Shown piece by piece: positions 45,181 to 55,379 of a stretch of DNA of 64,000 nt (within the stretch, counting starts at the first letter, position 1; each line of letters opens with the position of its first letter). This stretch comes from Prostheceraeus crozeri. Taxonomy: Eukaryota; Platyhelminthes; Polycladida; Euryleptidae. The notes under the pieces were generated by a model. That model did not search any database and was not told the origin of the DNA. It saw nothing but the letters and a program-made list of their open reading frames with translations. A program made the position numbers and the translations under genes. The DNA is taken from assembly GCA_907163375.1 (NCBI GenBank), contig CAJQUW010009220.1, positions 78,324-142,323 of the forward strand, in the 5' to 3' direction.

Positions 45181-45348
45181 TTATTCGTCACCAAATCTAT
45201 GCAGCAATGTAGGACCTGCACCTAGATCTCGATGTGTCATTACTTTCATTACTTTATTAAGGACACGTGGTAAAATTGAAATGATAAGACCACCCCTCTG
45301 ACGTCGTCTTCGTCTTCGTCTTCGTCTAGTACGATATGGCATTGTCAT
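45181..45348 (-). CDS. Gene G, right arm: Arg-rich pX-like peptide
   Basis: Mirror of 39691-39858 with the same sequence: nine Arg, QRGGLII, hydrophobic helix, short polar end. The stop is 17 bp from the array edge motif. Confidence 0.65.
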   Translation of the reverse strand: MTMPYRTRRRRRRRRRQRGGLIISILPRVLNKVMKVMTHRDLGAGPTLLHRFGDE

Positions 45349-45371
45349 AATAACATTCCATTCACTGTTAC

Positions 45372-45527
45372 TTAGCGCTTTCGCTTAATACGTCTAATGG
45401 CTTTCCTTGCTATATGTCGTGAAACACCCTTTGTAATAGTTCCTGCAAAATGTTTACCAAGCATTCCCGCTAGAGGTAAAAGAATACCCCCTCTCTGACG
45501 TCTTCGTCTTCGTCTATAACATGGCAT
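45372..45527 (-). CDS. Gene F, right arm: Arg-rich pX-like core peptide
   Basis: Mirror of 39512-39667, identical in protein sequence (basic block, RGGILLPLAG, second basic cluster). See the left copy for reasoning. Confidence 0.7.
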   Translation of the reverse strand: MPCYRRRRRRQRGGILLPLAGMLGKHFAGTITKGVSRHIARKAIRRIKRKR

Positions 45528-45661
45528 GATTCATACAATCTGCTATGTATATGATTACTTAAACTTCTACATCCCATACCCTTTCATTCAAAAGAATCAA
45601 GGCTTACCATGTAAGTTTATTGAAGAAGCACACACGAGAAAGTAAATCATGAGAAAGTAAA

Positions 45662-46159
45662 TCATGAGAAAACACTGTTCATATCAATGGCATGCACCAA
45701 CGCTTCATCCACCAAATCCACCTCACGTCGTATATTTGATTCTGATGAAATGCGTCCATGAAACTGTCGATGCGGCAATTGTGGGATAAGCATACGTAAT
45801 CCCAATGGGACCACCGGAGATCCTGCCCTCGAGTTAGGTGGATTATTCTCCTTCTCCTTCTCCTTTTCGTACGTCACCCACTCTTCATCCGTCATTTCAC
45901 TAAAATTCGTCCGACTGGAAGATGGTGAATTTAAAAATCTGTCCAACTGTGTAATGTCTGGTGAAAACCTTGGAGGAAGATTGTCCATCGGGGTAGGCGT
46001 CACCAACTCTGGAAGTCCTTCATCAGTCAATTCACTCAAATCGGGCCACGATCCCCATCCAGACGGAAGATCAGTTGGCCAGTCTTCCTCGTCGCTCTCT
46101 GGCACTAACACTTCGGGAATGCGAATCCGTAAAGGTTGGATCATCGTTACGTCGGGCAT
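45662..46159 (-). CDS. Gene D, right arm: acidic Trp-rich protein, 165 aa, intact
   Basis: The start was chosen at the ATG at 46159 downstream of the TATA box. The N-terminal third is acidic with spaced Trp (ESDEEDWPTDLPSGWGSWPD), resembling a transactivation or docking segment. A second acidic patch (FSEMTDEEW) and a KEKEKENNPPNS linker follow. The C-terminal part (VPLGLRMLIPQLPHRQFHG) is more hydrophobic and conserved-looking. No family identified. With F and G downstream it forms a group of small, probably late, virion-type genes; this is inference from order and the pX similarity. Confidence 0.7.
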   Translation of the reverse strand: MPDVTMIQPLRIRIPEVLVPESDEEDWPTDLPSGWGSWPDLSELTDEGLPELVTPTPMDNLPPRFSPDITQLDRFLNSPSSSRTNFSEMTDEEWVTYEKEKEKENNPPNSRAGSPVVPLGLRMLIPQLPHRQFHGRISSESNIRREVDLVDEALVHAIDMNSVFS

Positions 46160-46205
46160 GTTCACTAGCTCAAGTCAAAATATGAAGTAAATGATTTCAA
46201 AAGTC

Positions 46206-46285
46206 ATTTATATACAGTTTTTAGTGGATCGGGTCCTCTAAAAGGTATCAGGTCCTCTAAAAGGTATCGGGTCCTCTATCGGGTC
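46206..46285 (-). promoter_or_regulatory. Promoter of gene D, right arm
   Basis: Mirror of the left promoter: TATATAAA near 46207-46214 and GGACCC/T boxes up to 46285 on the minus strand. Confidence 0.65.
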
Positions 46286-46496
46286 CCTTCCACAATCCAT
46301 CTCTCCAATAATTTGATTGTCGTTGATGACTCACTATCGTCGCTTTCAGCACAAAGTCGCATGTGTCCTCACACTCTCTGATCTTCTCTGGATTCTTCGA
46401 TTTATAGGCTCTCCTCTTATATCTTTCAATCATTTGTTTGATGGTCTTCATCTCCTCACGCTGCCTTACTCTCAACTCTTCTCTTGTTTCTACCAT
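46257..46496 (-). CDS. Gene E, right arm: small charged helical protein, 79 aa
   Basis: Identical to the left copy; start chosen at 46496 for the same TATA-distance reason. Its end overlaps the gene D promoter boxes. Confidence 0.6.
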   Translation of the reverse strand: MVETREELRVRQREEMKTIKQMIERYKRRAYKSKNPEKIRECEDTCDFVLKATIVSHQRQSNYWRDGLWKGPDRGPDTF

Positions 46497-46527
46497 GATT
46501 ATGATTGTGACACTCATTTCATCCACT

Positions 46528-46583
46528 CTTATATACATCTCTCAAAGGACCCGATCCCTTCATGGGTCCCCTTCAGGGGACCC
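46528..46583 (-). promoter_or_regulatory. Promoter of gene E, right arm
   Basis: Mirror of the left promoter with the 20-bp GGGTCCCC...GGGGACCC palindrome at 46564-46583 and TATATAAG at 46528-46535. Confidence 0.65.
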
Positions 46584-46588
46584 TGAAA

Positions 46589-47143
46589 TCACCTCGTTTG
46601 TCCACCCGTCCATTCAATGTCAGTCAATGTATCAGTATGAAGAATCTGAACCCACACCTTCTTCTCAATATCCAAACGAAATCGTCGTGTCAATTTCGGT
46701 CGTTTATACACTTCTGGAGTATGTTGATATACTATATACATAGCCCGTGCCAAACCTCCTCCATCTTCACGCTTTCTACCTGGAGAACGTCGAATACATG
46801 TTTCTGTAGGATTCCATGATATAACTACATCTCCTTCATACATTGGAATGTAATCACGTTCAAAATAAAGACAGTCTTTCGGTTTCTCCACCGTTGTTGT
46901 AATTGGATGCTGATATGTCGGTGTTACTTCAAAATAGAATGTGTCAATATACGTTGGAATTATTTCATTTTCCAATTCTATCTTACGGCGTGATATCACT
47001 ACACAGTTCTTCGTCTCTGAAATTATCTTGTCTCCATGAAATAATGGAATGGTACGGTGATATTGCCAAAATTTACCTTTCCAATGACGTATTGGATAAC
47101 GTACCTCACACTCTGGAACCTCACACTCTGGAACCTCACTCAT
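46589..47143 (-). CDS. Gene H, right arm: paralogue of gene C, 184 aa
   Basis: Identical in protein to the left copy. Two PLF/PMY-x-GD motifs and the FYFEVTP and RRFRLD blocks are present. The start is at 47143, with TATAAATA upstream at about 47177-47184. Confidence 0.75.
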   Translation of the reverse strand: MSEVPECEVPECEVRYPIRHWKGKFWQYHRTIPLFHGDKIISETKNCVVISRRKIELENEIIPTYIDTFYFEVTPTYQHPITTTVEKPKDCLYFERDYIPMYEGDVVISWNPTETCIRRSPGRKREDGGGLARAMYIVYQHTPEVYKRPKLTRRFRLDIEKKVWVQILHTDTLTDIEWTGGQTR

Positions 47144-47302
47144 GATGATTATATTCCCATCTATTTTCACTTAACTTATTTATACCCATATCCATCTTCT
47201 TCTAATACCATCCTATTCATTATAGTATAACTCAAAGGAAAATGATCACATGTATGAAGTATGTTTATTCAATAAAAGTTCATTCAATATATACATAAAA
47301 GT

Positions 47303-47902
47303 TCATTGAAATACAAATTCTCCACTTATTTCACTAAAGGACTTATAATCACCTCTCTCTTCATCAATGTCTCTGTACCATCCGTTGGGAATGACACGAA
47401 TCCATGCTTCACCATCTAGACGGAATCGTTGCGTCTCATACGGTGGGTCCATGAGTGGCTTTGAATGATGTTCAACTTCCACATACGCCCCCATCCACCT
47501 TCCATCATCCACCCATCCTGGTGCACGACGTATCATCATTCTTGTAGGGGAGTACCCCAGAATTACATCCCCTTCGTACATAGGCACATCTCGTTCCATG
47601 TATAGTGGCTTCTCCGGTGGGTCATTCGTACTTGAATGTATACGATATACAGGTGATTTAGTAAAATAAAAAGTGTCAATCGTAGTTGGAAATATGTGAG
47701 TCTCTGTCTGTACCACAGCCCGCTTGACCACCACACATGATATCTTATCTGATAGGATCACATCCCCAGCGAAAAGGGGAATATCTCGATACACCATTGC
47801 AGGTACTCGATCCCGAAGCAATGGGAAGAAAATAGATGCTGACGTTGATGCTGACGTTGATGCTGACGTTGTAGATATCGTTACTTCACCGGCTACTGCC
47901 AT
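47303..47902 (-). CDS. Gene C, right arm: beta-rich virus-like protein, 199 aa, intact
   Basis: After an N-terminal Ser/Thr/Ala repeat (STSASTSAS, encoded by GACGTTGATGCT units) the protein has YRDIPLFAGDVILSDKISC, HIFPTTIDTFYF, then MERDVPMYEGDVILGYSP and IRRAPG, and ends with a QRFRLDGEAWIRVIPNGWY block. These match gene H position by position, so C and H arose by duplication. The doubled P-x-F/Y-x-G-D-x-I motif suggests two similar beta modules. It is the only intact copy of C in the window. No known family; not membrane-bound as far as seen. Confidence 0.75.
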   Translation of the reverse strand: MAVAGEVTISTTSASTSASTSASIFFPLLRDRVPAMVYRDIPLFAGDVILSDKISCVVVKRAVVQTETHIFPTTIDTFYFTKSPVYRIHSSTNDPPEKPLYMERDVPMYEGDVILGYSPTRMMIRRAPGWVDDGRWMGAYVEVEHHSKPLMDPPYETQRFRLDGEAWIRVIPNGWYRDIDEERGDYKSFSEISGEFVFQ

Positions 47903-47957
47903 ATTGTATCTGAGTAGTCTTCTTCAACGGTATAATTCATCTACATTCAAACTCCTT

Positions 47958-48017
47958 CTTATATATTCTCTAAAGGGGCCCGACCCTTAGTAACGGGTCC
48001 CTTAGTTACGGGACCCG
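47958..48017 (-). promoter_or_regulatory. Promoter of gene C, right arm
   Basis: TATATAAG at 47958-47965 and the inverted GGGTCCC/GGGACCC boxes up to 48017 mirror the left arm. Confidence 0.65.
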
Positions 48018-48020
48018 TTT

Positions 48021-48355
48021 GTAAATCTAAAAACATTTCATATGGACGATGATGGTAGATAAAATAGTGTCAAATAAATTAAGATAGCTTACACTTCTGA
48101 TACAGGGATAGCAATCGACTGCGATCCATGTGTAAAGAGCTTGTTAGACTATGGATGGGCTTAAGTGGATGATTTAACCATGTATACTTTTTCATTTGGA
48201 AATAGTAGCACGCTTAGTCTAACTTGTAAATCTAAAAACATTTCATATGGACGATGATGGTAGATAAAATAGTGTCAAATAAATTAAGATAGCTTACACT
48301 TCTGATACAGGGATAGCAATCGACTGCGATCCATGTGTAAAGAGCTTGTTAGACT
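48021..48355. repeat. 205-bp tandem repeat, 1.6 copies (right arm)
   Basis: Same unit as 36481-37020 but one copy fewer. Confidence 0.85.
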
Positions 48356-48471
48356 ACGGAAGAGAGAAGTGTGTTATGTTGCGTGTGGCGCGTGAGTGTC
48401 CTCCCATTTCATTCCATTCATCAATTCGTCTCATTGATAGAGACAGGTAGAACTCATGGTTCTCATAACGT

Positions 48472-48846
48472 ATGCAATGGAAAGTTTTAGGCAACCTTCG
48501 ACAGTTGGCTAAATGTCGCCCTGGCGCGAATGCATACTACGTTGAGACAGAGGCAATCACTTGCAAACATGACGCAGAGAGGTTTAACAAGATTGACCAT
48601 TGCCGAATGTCCCTTGCGGTATACATAGCTACGGGTTTCACCGCCGCCCTTTACAGGAACGCCCGTCGAAAGGAAGTATTACACCGAACTTCATTTGCAA
48701 CGTTCAAGTTGACTGATAGCAGATTCAACTTAATGATAGTATTCGCCAGTCCGAAGACTGCCCAGGGCAAACCGCGAGGAGGTTCTATCATGTCTTGCCC
48801 CATGGTGGCCCTTAAGAGAGCCGATGGTTCGTTCTCGGGGACGTGA
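48472..48846 (+). CDS. Outward-facing 124-aa open frame, right arm
   Basis: Mirror of 35990-36364 with one residue changed (Cys to Tyr). See that entry; its coding status is uncertain. Confidence 0.3.
   Translation: MQWKVLGNLRQLAKCRPGANAYYVETEAITCKHDAERFNKIDHCRMSLAVYIATGFTAALYRNARRKEVLHRTSFATFKLTDSRFNLMIVFASPKTAQGKPRGGSIMSCPMVALKRADGSFSGT
48702..48838. repeat. Conserved 140-bp element R, right arm copy 2
   Basis: Mirror of 35998-36134, with the AAGTTGA/TCAACTT inverted repeat at its inner end. Confidence 0.7.
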
Positions 48847-48852
48847 ATTTGA

Positions 48853-49107
48853 CTATTGACTGGAATAGTCAATGGGTATGACGCTTAGGTTGTCATATAC
48901 CCTATACCGCCTCAGCCGTGGTGGTGCATCTGGCACCTTTCGGATGCGGGTGGTTTTAGGAGTCCACACCCCATCCGTCCAAATGATCTTCTTGATCTTC
49001 CCCTTCTTCTCATCCTCTTCATCCCACTCGTCGAGGATGATGAAGTTGGGAATGCCGTTGTCTTCATCGGTGAAGACGGGAATGTTGTCGGCAGATGTCG
49101 CTTCCAT
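48853..49107 (-). CDS. Gene B, right arm: small acidic/basic protein, 84 aa
   Basis: Identical to the left copy except one Glu-to-Asp change near the C-terminus. TATATAAG at 49148-49155 lies 41 bp upstream of the ATG. Confidence 0.65.
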   Translation of the reverse strand: MEATSADNIPVFTDEDNGIPNFIILDEWDEEDEKKGKIKKIIWTDGVWTPKTTRIRKVPDAPPRLRRYRVYDNLSVIPIDYSSQ

Positions 49108-49223
49108 CGTGACTTCAAATTGAATGAGAAGCGCTACAATCTTCTGGCTTATATAGGGTTTTCAACAATGAATTGCTCAACAGCGAATCAGAATGCTTCA
49201 GGGATAGCAATCGACTGCATAAT

Positions 49224-49362
49224 GTTCAAGTTGACTGATAGCAGATTCAACTTAATGATAGTATTCGCCAGTCCGAAGACTGCCCAGGGCAAACCGCGTG
49301 GAGGTTCTATCATGTCTTGCCCCTAGGTGGCCCTTAAGAGAGCCGATGGTTCGTTCTCGGGA
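49224..49362. repeat. Conserved 140-bp element R, right arm copy 1
   Basis: Mirror of 35474-35612, again with CCTAGG at the internal site. Confidence 0.7.
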
Positions 49363-49460
49363 GTGACGTGATGGGGTGGTGAAGGCGGGCAAAGATCTGC
49401 AATGAAAATGATATGTATTAGAATAGGATATACTATCTTATTTGCTTTTCACTTACCAAG

Positions 49461-50651
49461 TTAGTCATCCTTAGGTAGTCTCGCGCGTTTCCGAATCGAA
49501 AATTTATGGAGATGGCCGCGCATTCTCAGGCTGGCATGCAGACACTTCTTGCTCGGATGACCGTTGTAACATAGGATGGACTCGTCGAGGCTTTTATTTA
49601 CTAATACTTCGCCGGCCAAATGATTGTCCCGAATAGGGATGTGGAATTCAAACAAGCGATCCTCATTCACACGCTCCCACTCATCCCTCATGCGCTCCAA
49701 CTTCTCACACGCCTGCCTCTCATCACCCCGCCGAGCCACAGTCCTCTCCAACTCAACATTCCTCGCTCTCAACACACTCATCTCCTTCATCATCTCCTCA
49801 AACTTCGCCTCTGCATCTCTCATTCTTCTCTCCGCAGCACTCGCCCTCTTCTCACACGCATCATTCTTCTCTTCCAACTCTCGCGTCTTATTCTTCAAAT
49901 CAGTCACAACACGCCTCATTCTAATGTTTTCATCCGCCACCTCCTTCGACTTCAAATCCTTCTTTTTCAACTCATCCAACTCCTTCACAACTTCATCCTT
50001 CACTTTCTTCAAACTCTCAAACTTATTCACCAACAACTCATGCGCCATCTGCTGCGAAACATGCCTCTTCTCTTCATCCTTCAACCACCTCGCCGACTGC
50101 ACACGAATCCCACCACTCTTCACTTTTGGGGAAGATGAGCTCTTCGGGGGGTCGGTGATGACGATGTCGCACACCTCCGATGACGAAGAGCTCAACTTCC
50201 TCACACGCTTCCTCACACGCTCCCTATCTAAATCCACATCATCCTCATCATCACTCTCAAGCACTCTCTTCCGCTGCTCAATCTCACCCTCCAACGACGC
50301 AACCGCTCTCGCCAACTCATCATTCTCAACAACATTCTCAACAACATTCTCAACAACATTCTCAACAACATTCGCAACATTCGCCAACATTCGCTCCCTC
50401 TCTTCCACAATCAACTGTGTAAATCTCAAATCAGTCACTAAACCACCACTACAGTCAGCATGCACTCTGTAGAAACGCGCCTCATCCTCATCACCCTTCA
50501 GCACTCTACACTTCACGCACGCAACCCTATTCAAGACAATCATGTGGCCGGTGCCCGCCTTCTTGACGTGAGCCTTGGCGTCCGCACTGCGATTTATACG
50601 ACCGCACACACACATTTTGATATGATACTTTCGATTTTTGTCGTTGGCCAT
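49461..50651 (-). CDS. Gene A, right arm: zinc-finger/coiled-coil protein, 396 aa
   Basis: The start was chosen at the ATG at 50651, 17 nt after the leader-intron acceptor; the longer open frame reads intron. The domain order is as in the left copy: CxC...H...H and CxxC...H..C zinc sites, an acidic SDDEDD stretch, coiled coil, C-terminal Cys/His cluster and basic tail. The first 290 or so residues are a different allele-like version: ANDKNRKYHIK start, VENVVEN four-residue repeat, an extra ARAVASLEGEIEQ helix and many substitutions in the coiled coil. This version resembles the degraded copy at 61869 more than the left arm. After the AEAKFEEMM block both arms are identical. Confidence 0.75.
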   Translation of the reverse strand: MANDKNRKYHIKMCVCGRINRSADAKAHVKKAGTGHMIVLNRVACVKCRVLKGDEDEARFYRVHADCSGGLVTDLRFTQLIVEERERMLANVANVVENVVENVVENVVENDELARAVASLEGEIEQRKRVLESDDEDDVDLDRERVRKRVRKLSSSSSEVCDIVITDPPKSSSSPKVKSGGIRVQSARWLKDEEKRHVSQQMAHELLVNKFESLKKVKDEVVKELDELKKKDLKSKEVADENIRMRRVVTDLKNKTRELEEKNDACEKRASAAERRMRDAEAKFEEMMKEMSVLRARNVELERTVARRGDERQACEKLERMRDEWERVNEDRLFEFHIPIRDNHLAGEVLVNKSLDESILCYNGHPSKKCLHASLRMRGHLHKFSIRKRARLPKDD

Positions 50652-50668
50652 GCCTGATTTATCGTTAG

Positions 50669-51198
50669 CTGTAAGATAATGAAATTTGTATAAGTTTGGA
50701 ATCATGTAGTACAGTCATATTCCTAAAGAGTGTAGTGAGTGGCACTCGATCCCGTCGACAGCCCGAAGGCCTTGTACCGATCACTAGGGAAGTGAGAGAT
50801 CTTCCCCGATACCCGCTCTTTACAGCTGAAGACATCATTGTCACTGCCCCGAAGTGGTAACAGGAACGCCGAGTCAAAGGTAGTGATCAGTAGCTGGGAT
50901 CTAACCCCTCAAAGCTGCCTTAGACTTAGTTAAATTTCAAATCTGATAGCAGATTTGAACTCAGGATACTTGAAAACCTTAGTCTATATGTTAAAACTTT
51001 GAAAAAAGTGAAAATTAAGAATTTTTAAAAAATTCCGCATTTTACTACTCATACTACTTTTAAAAAATTTTATCAGTAGTAAAGACACTATCAAACTCTA
51101 TCATACAAACTTTGAAGTAGCAAGATAGCTTGCCTACTTCAAAAGATAGAGTCCTTTGCACCCGATATCGGGAGCTCAGAGCGACGACCGTCGCTTAC
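50669..51198 (-). other. Leader intron of gene A, right arm, with one conserved element
   Basis: Donor GTAAGC at 51198 and acceptor ending at 50669 mirror the left arm. It carries one copy of the conserved element (50728-50955) with its GGCC-UUCG-GGCU hairpin. TATA at 51240-51247. Confidence 0.55.
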
Positions 51199-51534
51199 CT
51201 CGTCTTTCGATGAAGTGATCAGACTTACGTTGTCGGGGGTTTATATATGCTCGGAAGAAAACTTAAAATGGCTCTATCTCCGAAAGTATTCATCGTAGCG
51301 ACATCCGGTTTGTTGCAAACGATTTGTCTCATCATTCTTTACAATATGACACCTGAACCATTCTCATATGACCACGGGAAGTTGGTCCGCCAGCACATGT
51401 CCATGTAACATGCCACAAGTGAAAAAATTCCTAAGTGTGAGAGCTCCAGTGTGGTGAAAATTTTGAAAAATTTAAAACTTCCGAATTTTGACCTGGGACC
51501 TTAACCAAAGTTTGTTTCAAGAAATTTTGTCCGA

Positions 51535-53640
51535 ACGAGGGGGGGGGGGACGTCAGCGAAATTTGATGAAAAATGTTTTGGTGACGGTCCCAGGTCGAAA
51601 TTCCACACTTTGGAAAATTTTCAAAATTTTACCCATACAAAGTCACTCTGACACTTAGGATTTTTTCAGGTAAGCGAGCTCCGACCTAAAATCTTGTAAC
51701 CGCTCTAACTTTTGAACGAAGACAGATAGGAACAAGCCGATTGTTTCACTGAATTTGTCTCACTCTTAGCTTTCAAACGAGCTATCGCACGACAAAATCC
51801 GTCCACTAGAAGCCAAAATCGAAGCAAGCTGTCCAGAGGGGGGGGGGGGAGGTCAGTGAAATTTGATGAAAAATGTTTTGGTGACGGTCCCAGGTCGAAA
51901 TTCCACACTTTGGAAAATTTTCAAAATTTTACCCATACAAAGTCACTCTGACACTTAGGATTTTTCAGGTGAGCGAGCTCCGACCTAAAATCTTGTAACC
52001 GCTCTAACTTGTGAACGGCTGGTCCGATTGACTCGCAACAAAAAATGTTGTCGAGCAGTTTTTTCTCCTCTTTCAAACGAGTAGCTGTAAGACAAAATCC
52101 GTCCACTAGAACCAAAGTTAGAAGATTGTTGTCGGGGGGGGGGAGGTCAGCGAAATTTGATGAAAAATGTTTTGGTGACGGTCCCAGGTCGAAATTCCAC
52201 ACTTTGGAAAATTTTCAAAATTTTACCCATACAAAGTCACTCTGACACTTAGGATTTTTTCAGGTAAGCGAGCTCCGACCTAAAATCTTGTAATCGCTCT
52301 AACTTTTGAACGAAGACAGATAGGAACAAGCCGATTGTTTCACTGAATTTGTCTCACTCTTAGCTTTCAAACGAGCTATCGCACGACAAAATCCGTCCAC
52401 TAGAAGCCAAAATCGAAGCAAGCTGTCCAGAGGGGGGGGGGGGGAGGTCAGTGAAATTTGATGAAAAATGTTTTGGTGACGGTCCCAGGTCGAAATTCCA
52501 CACTTTGGAAAATTTTCAAATTTTTACCCATACAAAGTCACTCTGACACTTAGGATTTTTCAGGTGAGCGAGCTCCGACCTAAAATCTTGTAACCGCTCT
52601 AACTTGTGAACGGCTGGTCCGATTGACTCGCAACAAAAAATGTTGTCGAGCAGTTTTTTCTCCTCTTTCAAACGAGTAGCTGTAAGACAAAATCCGTCCA
52701 CTAGAACCAAAGTTAGAAGATTGTTGTCGGGGGGGGGGGGGGGAGGTCAGTGAAATTTGATGAAAAATTTTTTGGTGACGGTCCCAGGTCGAAATTCCAC
52801 ACTTTGGAAAATTTTCAAAATTTTACCCATACAAAGTCACTCTGACACTTAGGATTTTTTCAGGTAAGCGAGCTCCGACCTAAAATCTTGTAACCGCTCT
52901 AACTTTTGAACGAAGACAGATAGGAACAAGCCCGATGTTTCACAATTTTGTCTCACTCTTAGCTTTCAAACGAGCTATCGCACGACAAAATCCGTCCACT
53001 AGAAGCCAAAATTCGAAGCATTGTTGTCCAGAGGGGGGGGGGGGAGGTCAGTGAAATTTGATGAAAAATGTTTTGGTGACGGTCCCAGGTCGAAATTCCA
53101 CACTTTGGAAAATTTTCAAATTTTTACCCATACAAAGTCACTCTGACACTTAGGATTTTTTCAGGTGAGCGAGCTCCGACCTAAAATCTTGTAACCGCTC
53201 TAACTTGTGAACGGCTGGTCCGATTGACTCGCAACAAAAAAATGTTGTCGAGCAGTTTTTTCTCCTCTTTCAAACGAGTAGCTGTAAGACAAAATCCGTC
53301 CACTAGAACCAAAGTTAGAAGATTGTTGTCGGGGGGGGGGGGGGGGTCAGCGAAATTTGATGAAAAATGTTTTGGTGACGGTCCCAGGTCGAAATTCCAC
53401 ACTTTGGAAAATTTTCAAAATTTTACCCATACAAAGTCACTCTGACACTTAGGATTTTTTCAGGTAAGCGAGCTCCGACCTAAAATCTTGTAACCGCTCT
53501 AACTTTTGAACGAAGACAGATAGGAACAAGCCGATTGTTTCACTGAATTTGTCTCACTCTTAGCTTTCAAAAGAGCTATCGCACGACAAAATCCGTCCAC
53601 TAGAAGCCAAAATCGAAGCAAGCTGTCCAGAGGGGGGGGG
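51535..53640. repeat. Tandem array of about 300-bp G-tract units, right arm
   Basis: Seven units lie between eight G tracts of about 8-15. Types 1 and 2 alternate strictly from the outside inward (1-2-1-2-1-2-1), forming a 600-bp dimer. One unit near 52930-53030 carries several small changes. The left arm has four units only. Confidence 0.8.
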
Positions 53641-54045
53641 TGGACGTCAGCCGAAAATTTTTTCTCTCCGATTTCGCTGGAAACATCCTTCCTAACCCAA
53701 AATTTCACGTAGATTCCGAATCTGGACTCCGTTTTCTCATCCGATGCTTCGTTTGGGCGCTACACACCAAAACGTCCCACATTCTATGTCAAAATTTTGA
53801 AGAAACAGTTTTTCTCGCCGATTGCCTTGAAACTCACCCTACCGATGCAGAATTTCACGCTGAATCCGAATCTGACCTCCGTTTTCTCATCCGACCACTC
53901 CTTCCACTCGAAACAACCCATTTTACAACCCAACATTCAGCAGATTGCACCAAAAACATCACACACTATAGCCTCAAGACTAATCCTGGCGGTCGCCCAC
54001 GTCAACCAGGCGGTCGGACCCAGTCACCCGAGTCTCACACTCTGT

Positions 54046-54230
54046 CGTTGCAGAGGGGGGGGGGGGGGACGTCAGCGAACATGTTGTGAACGTGGACCCA
54101 CCCGGCCGGCACACCACGACAGACCACAACCTCTAGCGTTCCAGAGGGGGGGGGGGGGGGGGACTCAGACACGAAGCACCACGGCGGCCGACCACGACAC
54201 TCTGCCGTGCCAGAGGGGGGGGGGGGACGC
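54046..54230. repeat. Outer terminal G-tract/hairpin units, right arm
   Basis: Three units of CTCTG-N6-CAGAG followed by G runs of up to 17 (54147-54163). Together with the matching units at 31095 they mark the ends of the element. Runs this long could fold into G-quadruplexes. Confidence 0.7.
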
Positions 54231-54635
54231 AGCCACGACGGCGGCCATCTTGCGCGGTCCAGAAGTGGAGTTTTGCTTACTACTAATATTGATAAAAAAA
54301 TTCATGAAAGAGTTATCGAACAATTGTTTACCGAGTAATAAAAATATACAAATATAATGTTTTAATATTTTATTTTTTATTATCAGCTTTAATTTTGTCT
54401 ATTTTTTTAAAATATAATATTTGAATTTTGTGGTAACATTGGTATACAGCAAAAACATTTTACTTTTACTGAACAAAATTATTTTTTTATTGCTTATTGT
54501 TGTTTGACATCTTTTCGTTAAAATCACTCAAATTTTCTCGTTTAAAAAATTTTCTCGTATTAAGTTTTGTTTAATAAAAGTTTTGTCTAATAAAGTTTTT
54601 AGCTCTCTAAAAAAATTTTATCATCACTAAAAGTT

Positions 54636-55260
54636 TTACCATAAGAAATTAAAACCATCCTTTTTATTTTTATCATCAACTTTTTCTGTCTGTGATTGAA
54701 ATGATATTTGATTTACTTCATTAGCTATTTGATCAAATTTTTCTATCTCATCTAACGTAATAACATTATCATCACATACTCTTTGAAAGTAGTAATGTTG
54801 TTTATCATAGACTTCATTAATATGTAAATGCTTAGTTTTTTAATGTTTTTCGTTTCTCATAGTTATTAAAGATTTTTTCTAACATTGTAACAAGTGAAGT
54901 TGCAAAAACACCCGTACCTGTTAAAGCTGTAGCAACTACTGGAATTACTAAAACACCTGAAGATATAACAATTGTTAAAGCACCTAAACTTATTGTTAAG
55001 AATATGCCAATTCCTTGTGTTACATTCTTAACTTTAGTCCATCTCTTTCTTAATTTTTTATAATGCTCTAATCTAAGTAATAATTGCGATTCCTTATCTT
55101 TCATATACCTAACTCTATCTTTGTGTTTTTCAATATTTAATTCACTTATTTTTAATTGAGATAACGAAGGATATATTCTTGAGGTTCCTTCCATTTCTGA
55201 AGTTCCTTCCACTTTTGTTTCATCCATTTCTGAAGTTCCTTCCACTTTTGTTTCTTCCAT
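54636..55260 (-). pseudogene. Coiled-coil/membrane protein gene broken by one frameshift
   Basis: From ATG at 55260 the frame reads an N-terminal repeat (ETKVEGTSEM twice), a charged coiled coil, and a Gly/Val/Ile-rich segment (residues about 80-120, probably two membrane helices), and stops at 54832. Right at a run of six A the other frame takes over without a start codon and continues with a highly protein-like stretch (DNVITLDEIEKFDQIANEV) to a stop at 54636. A one-base change in the A-run would therefore explain one continuous gene of about 205 codons. Small proteins of this plan recur near Maverick/adintovirus-like elements in invertebrates, from memory. Local AT-richness differs from the palindrome. 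Confidence 0.5.
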
Positions 55261-55379
55261 TTTTAAAGAAATATTTTTAACGGCGAAGCCCTGGAAGACA
55301 TCTCCGATGTCCCGCTAGTCACATGATATATTTTAAAAACCTGAAAGATGGATAAAATTCATGAATTTGAGATTTTCAA

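Larger units (their letters stand above)
31042..54284. mobile_element. Virus-like element arranged as a 23-kb palindrome
   Basis: The left arm (31042-42513) and right arm (42526-54284) are inverted copies around the 12-nt spacer GAATCAAACTTG. Paired coordinates sum to 85039-85041 from the centre out to the 205-bp repeats, to 84836 further out after one extra repeat unit in the left arm, and to other values beyond. Gene layout, private TATA boxes, short introns and pX-like peptides point to a dsDNA virus or derivative. The arms differ mainly in the 5' part of gene A, in repeat copy number and in two homopolymer indels. Outer edges are placed where the three copies in the window stop matching (AGTAGTAAG). 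No target duplication is seen. It holds no replication or capsid genes. Confidence 0.8.

Noticed and set aside
49624..50472. 282-codon frame opposite to gene A in the right arm (and similar ones at 34698-35216, 34322-34762, 62048-62861)
   Set aside because: They are antisense to a Lys/Glu/Arg-rich coiled coil, whose biased codons keep the complement open. They are Ser/Leu/His-rich, without promoter, and no independent constraint is visible.
31042..54284. Palindrome as a pure sequencing artefact (missed adapter or chimeric read)
   Set aside because: The arms differ in gene A, in repeat copy number and in outer flanks, which a mirrored read would not produce. It is kept as a point to verify.
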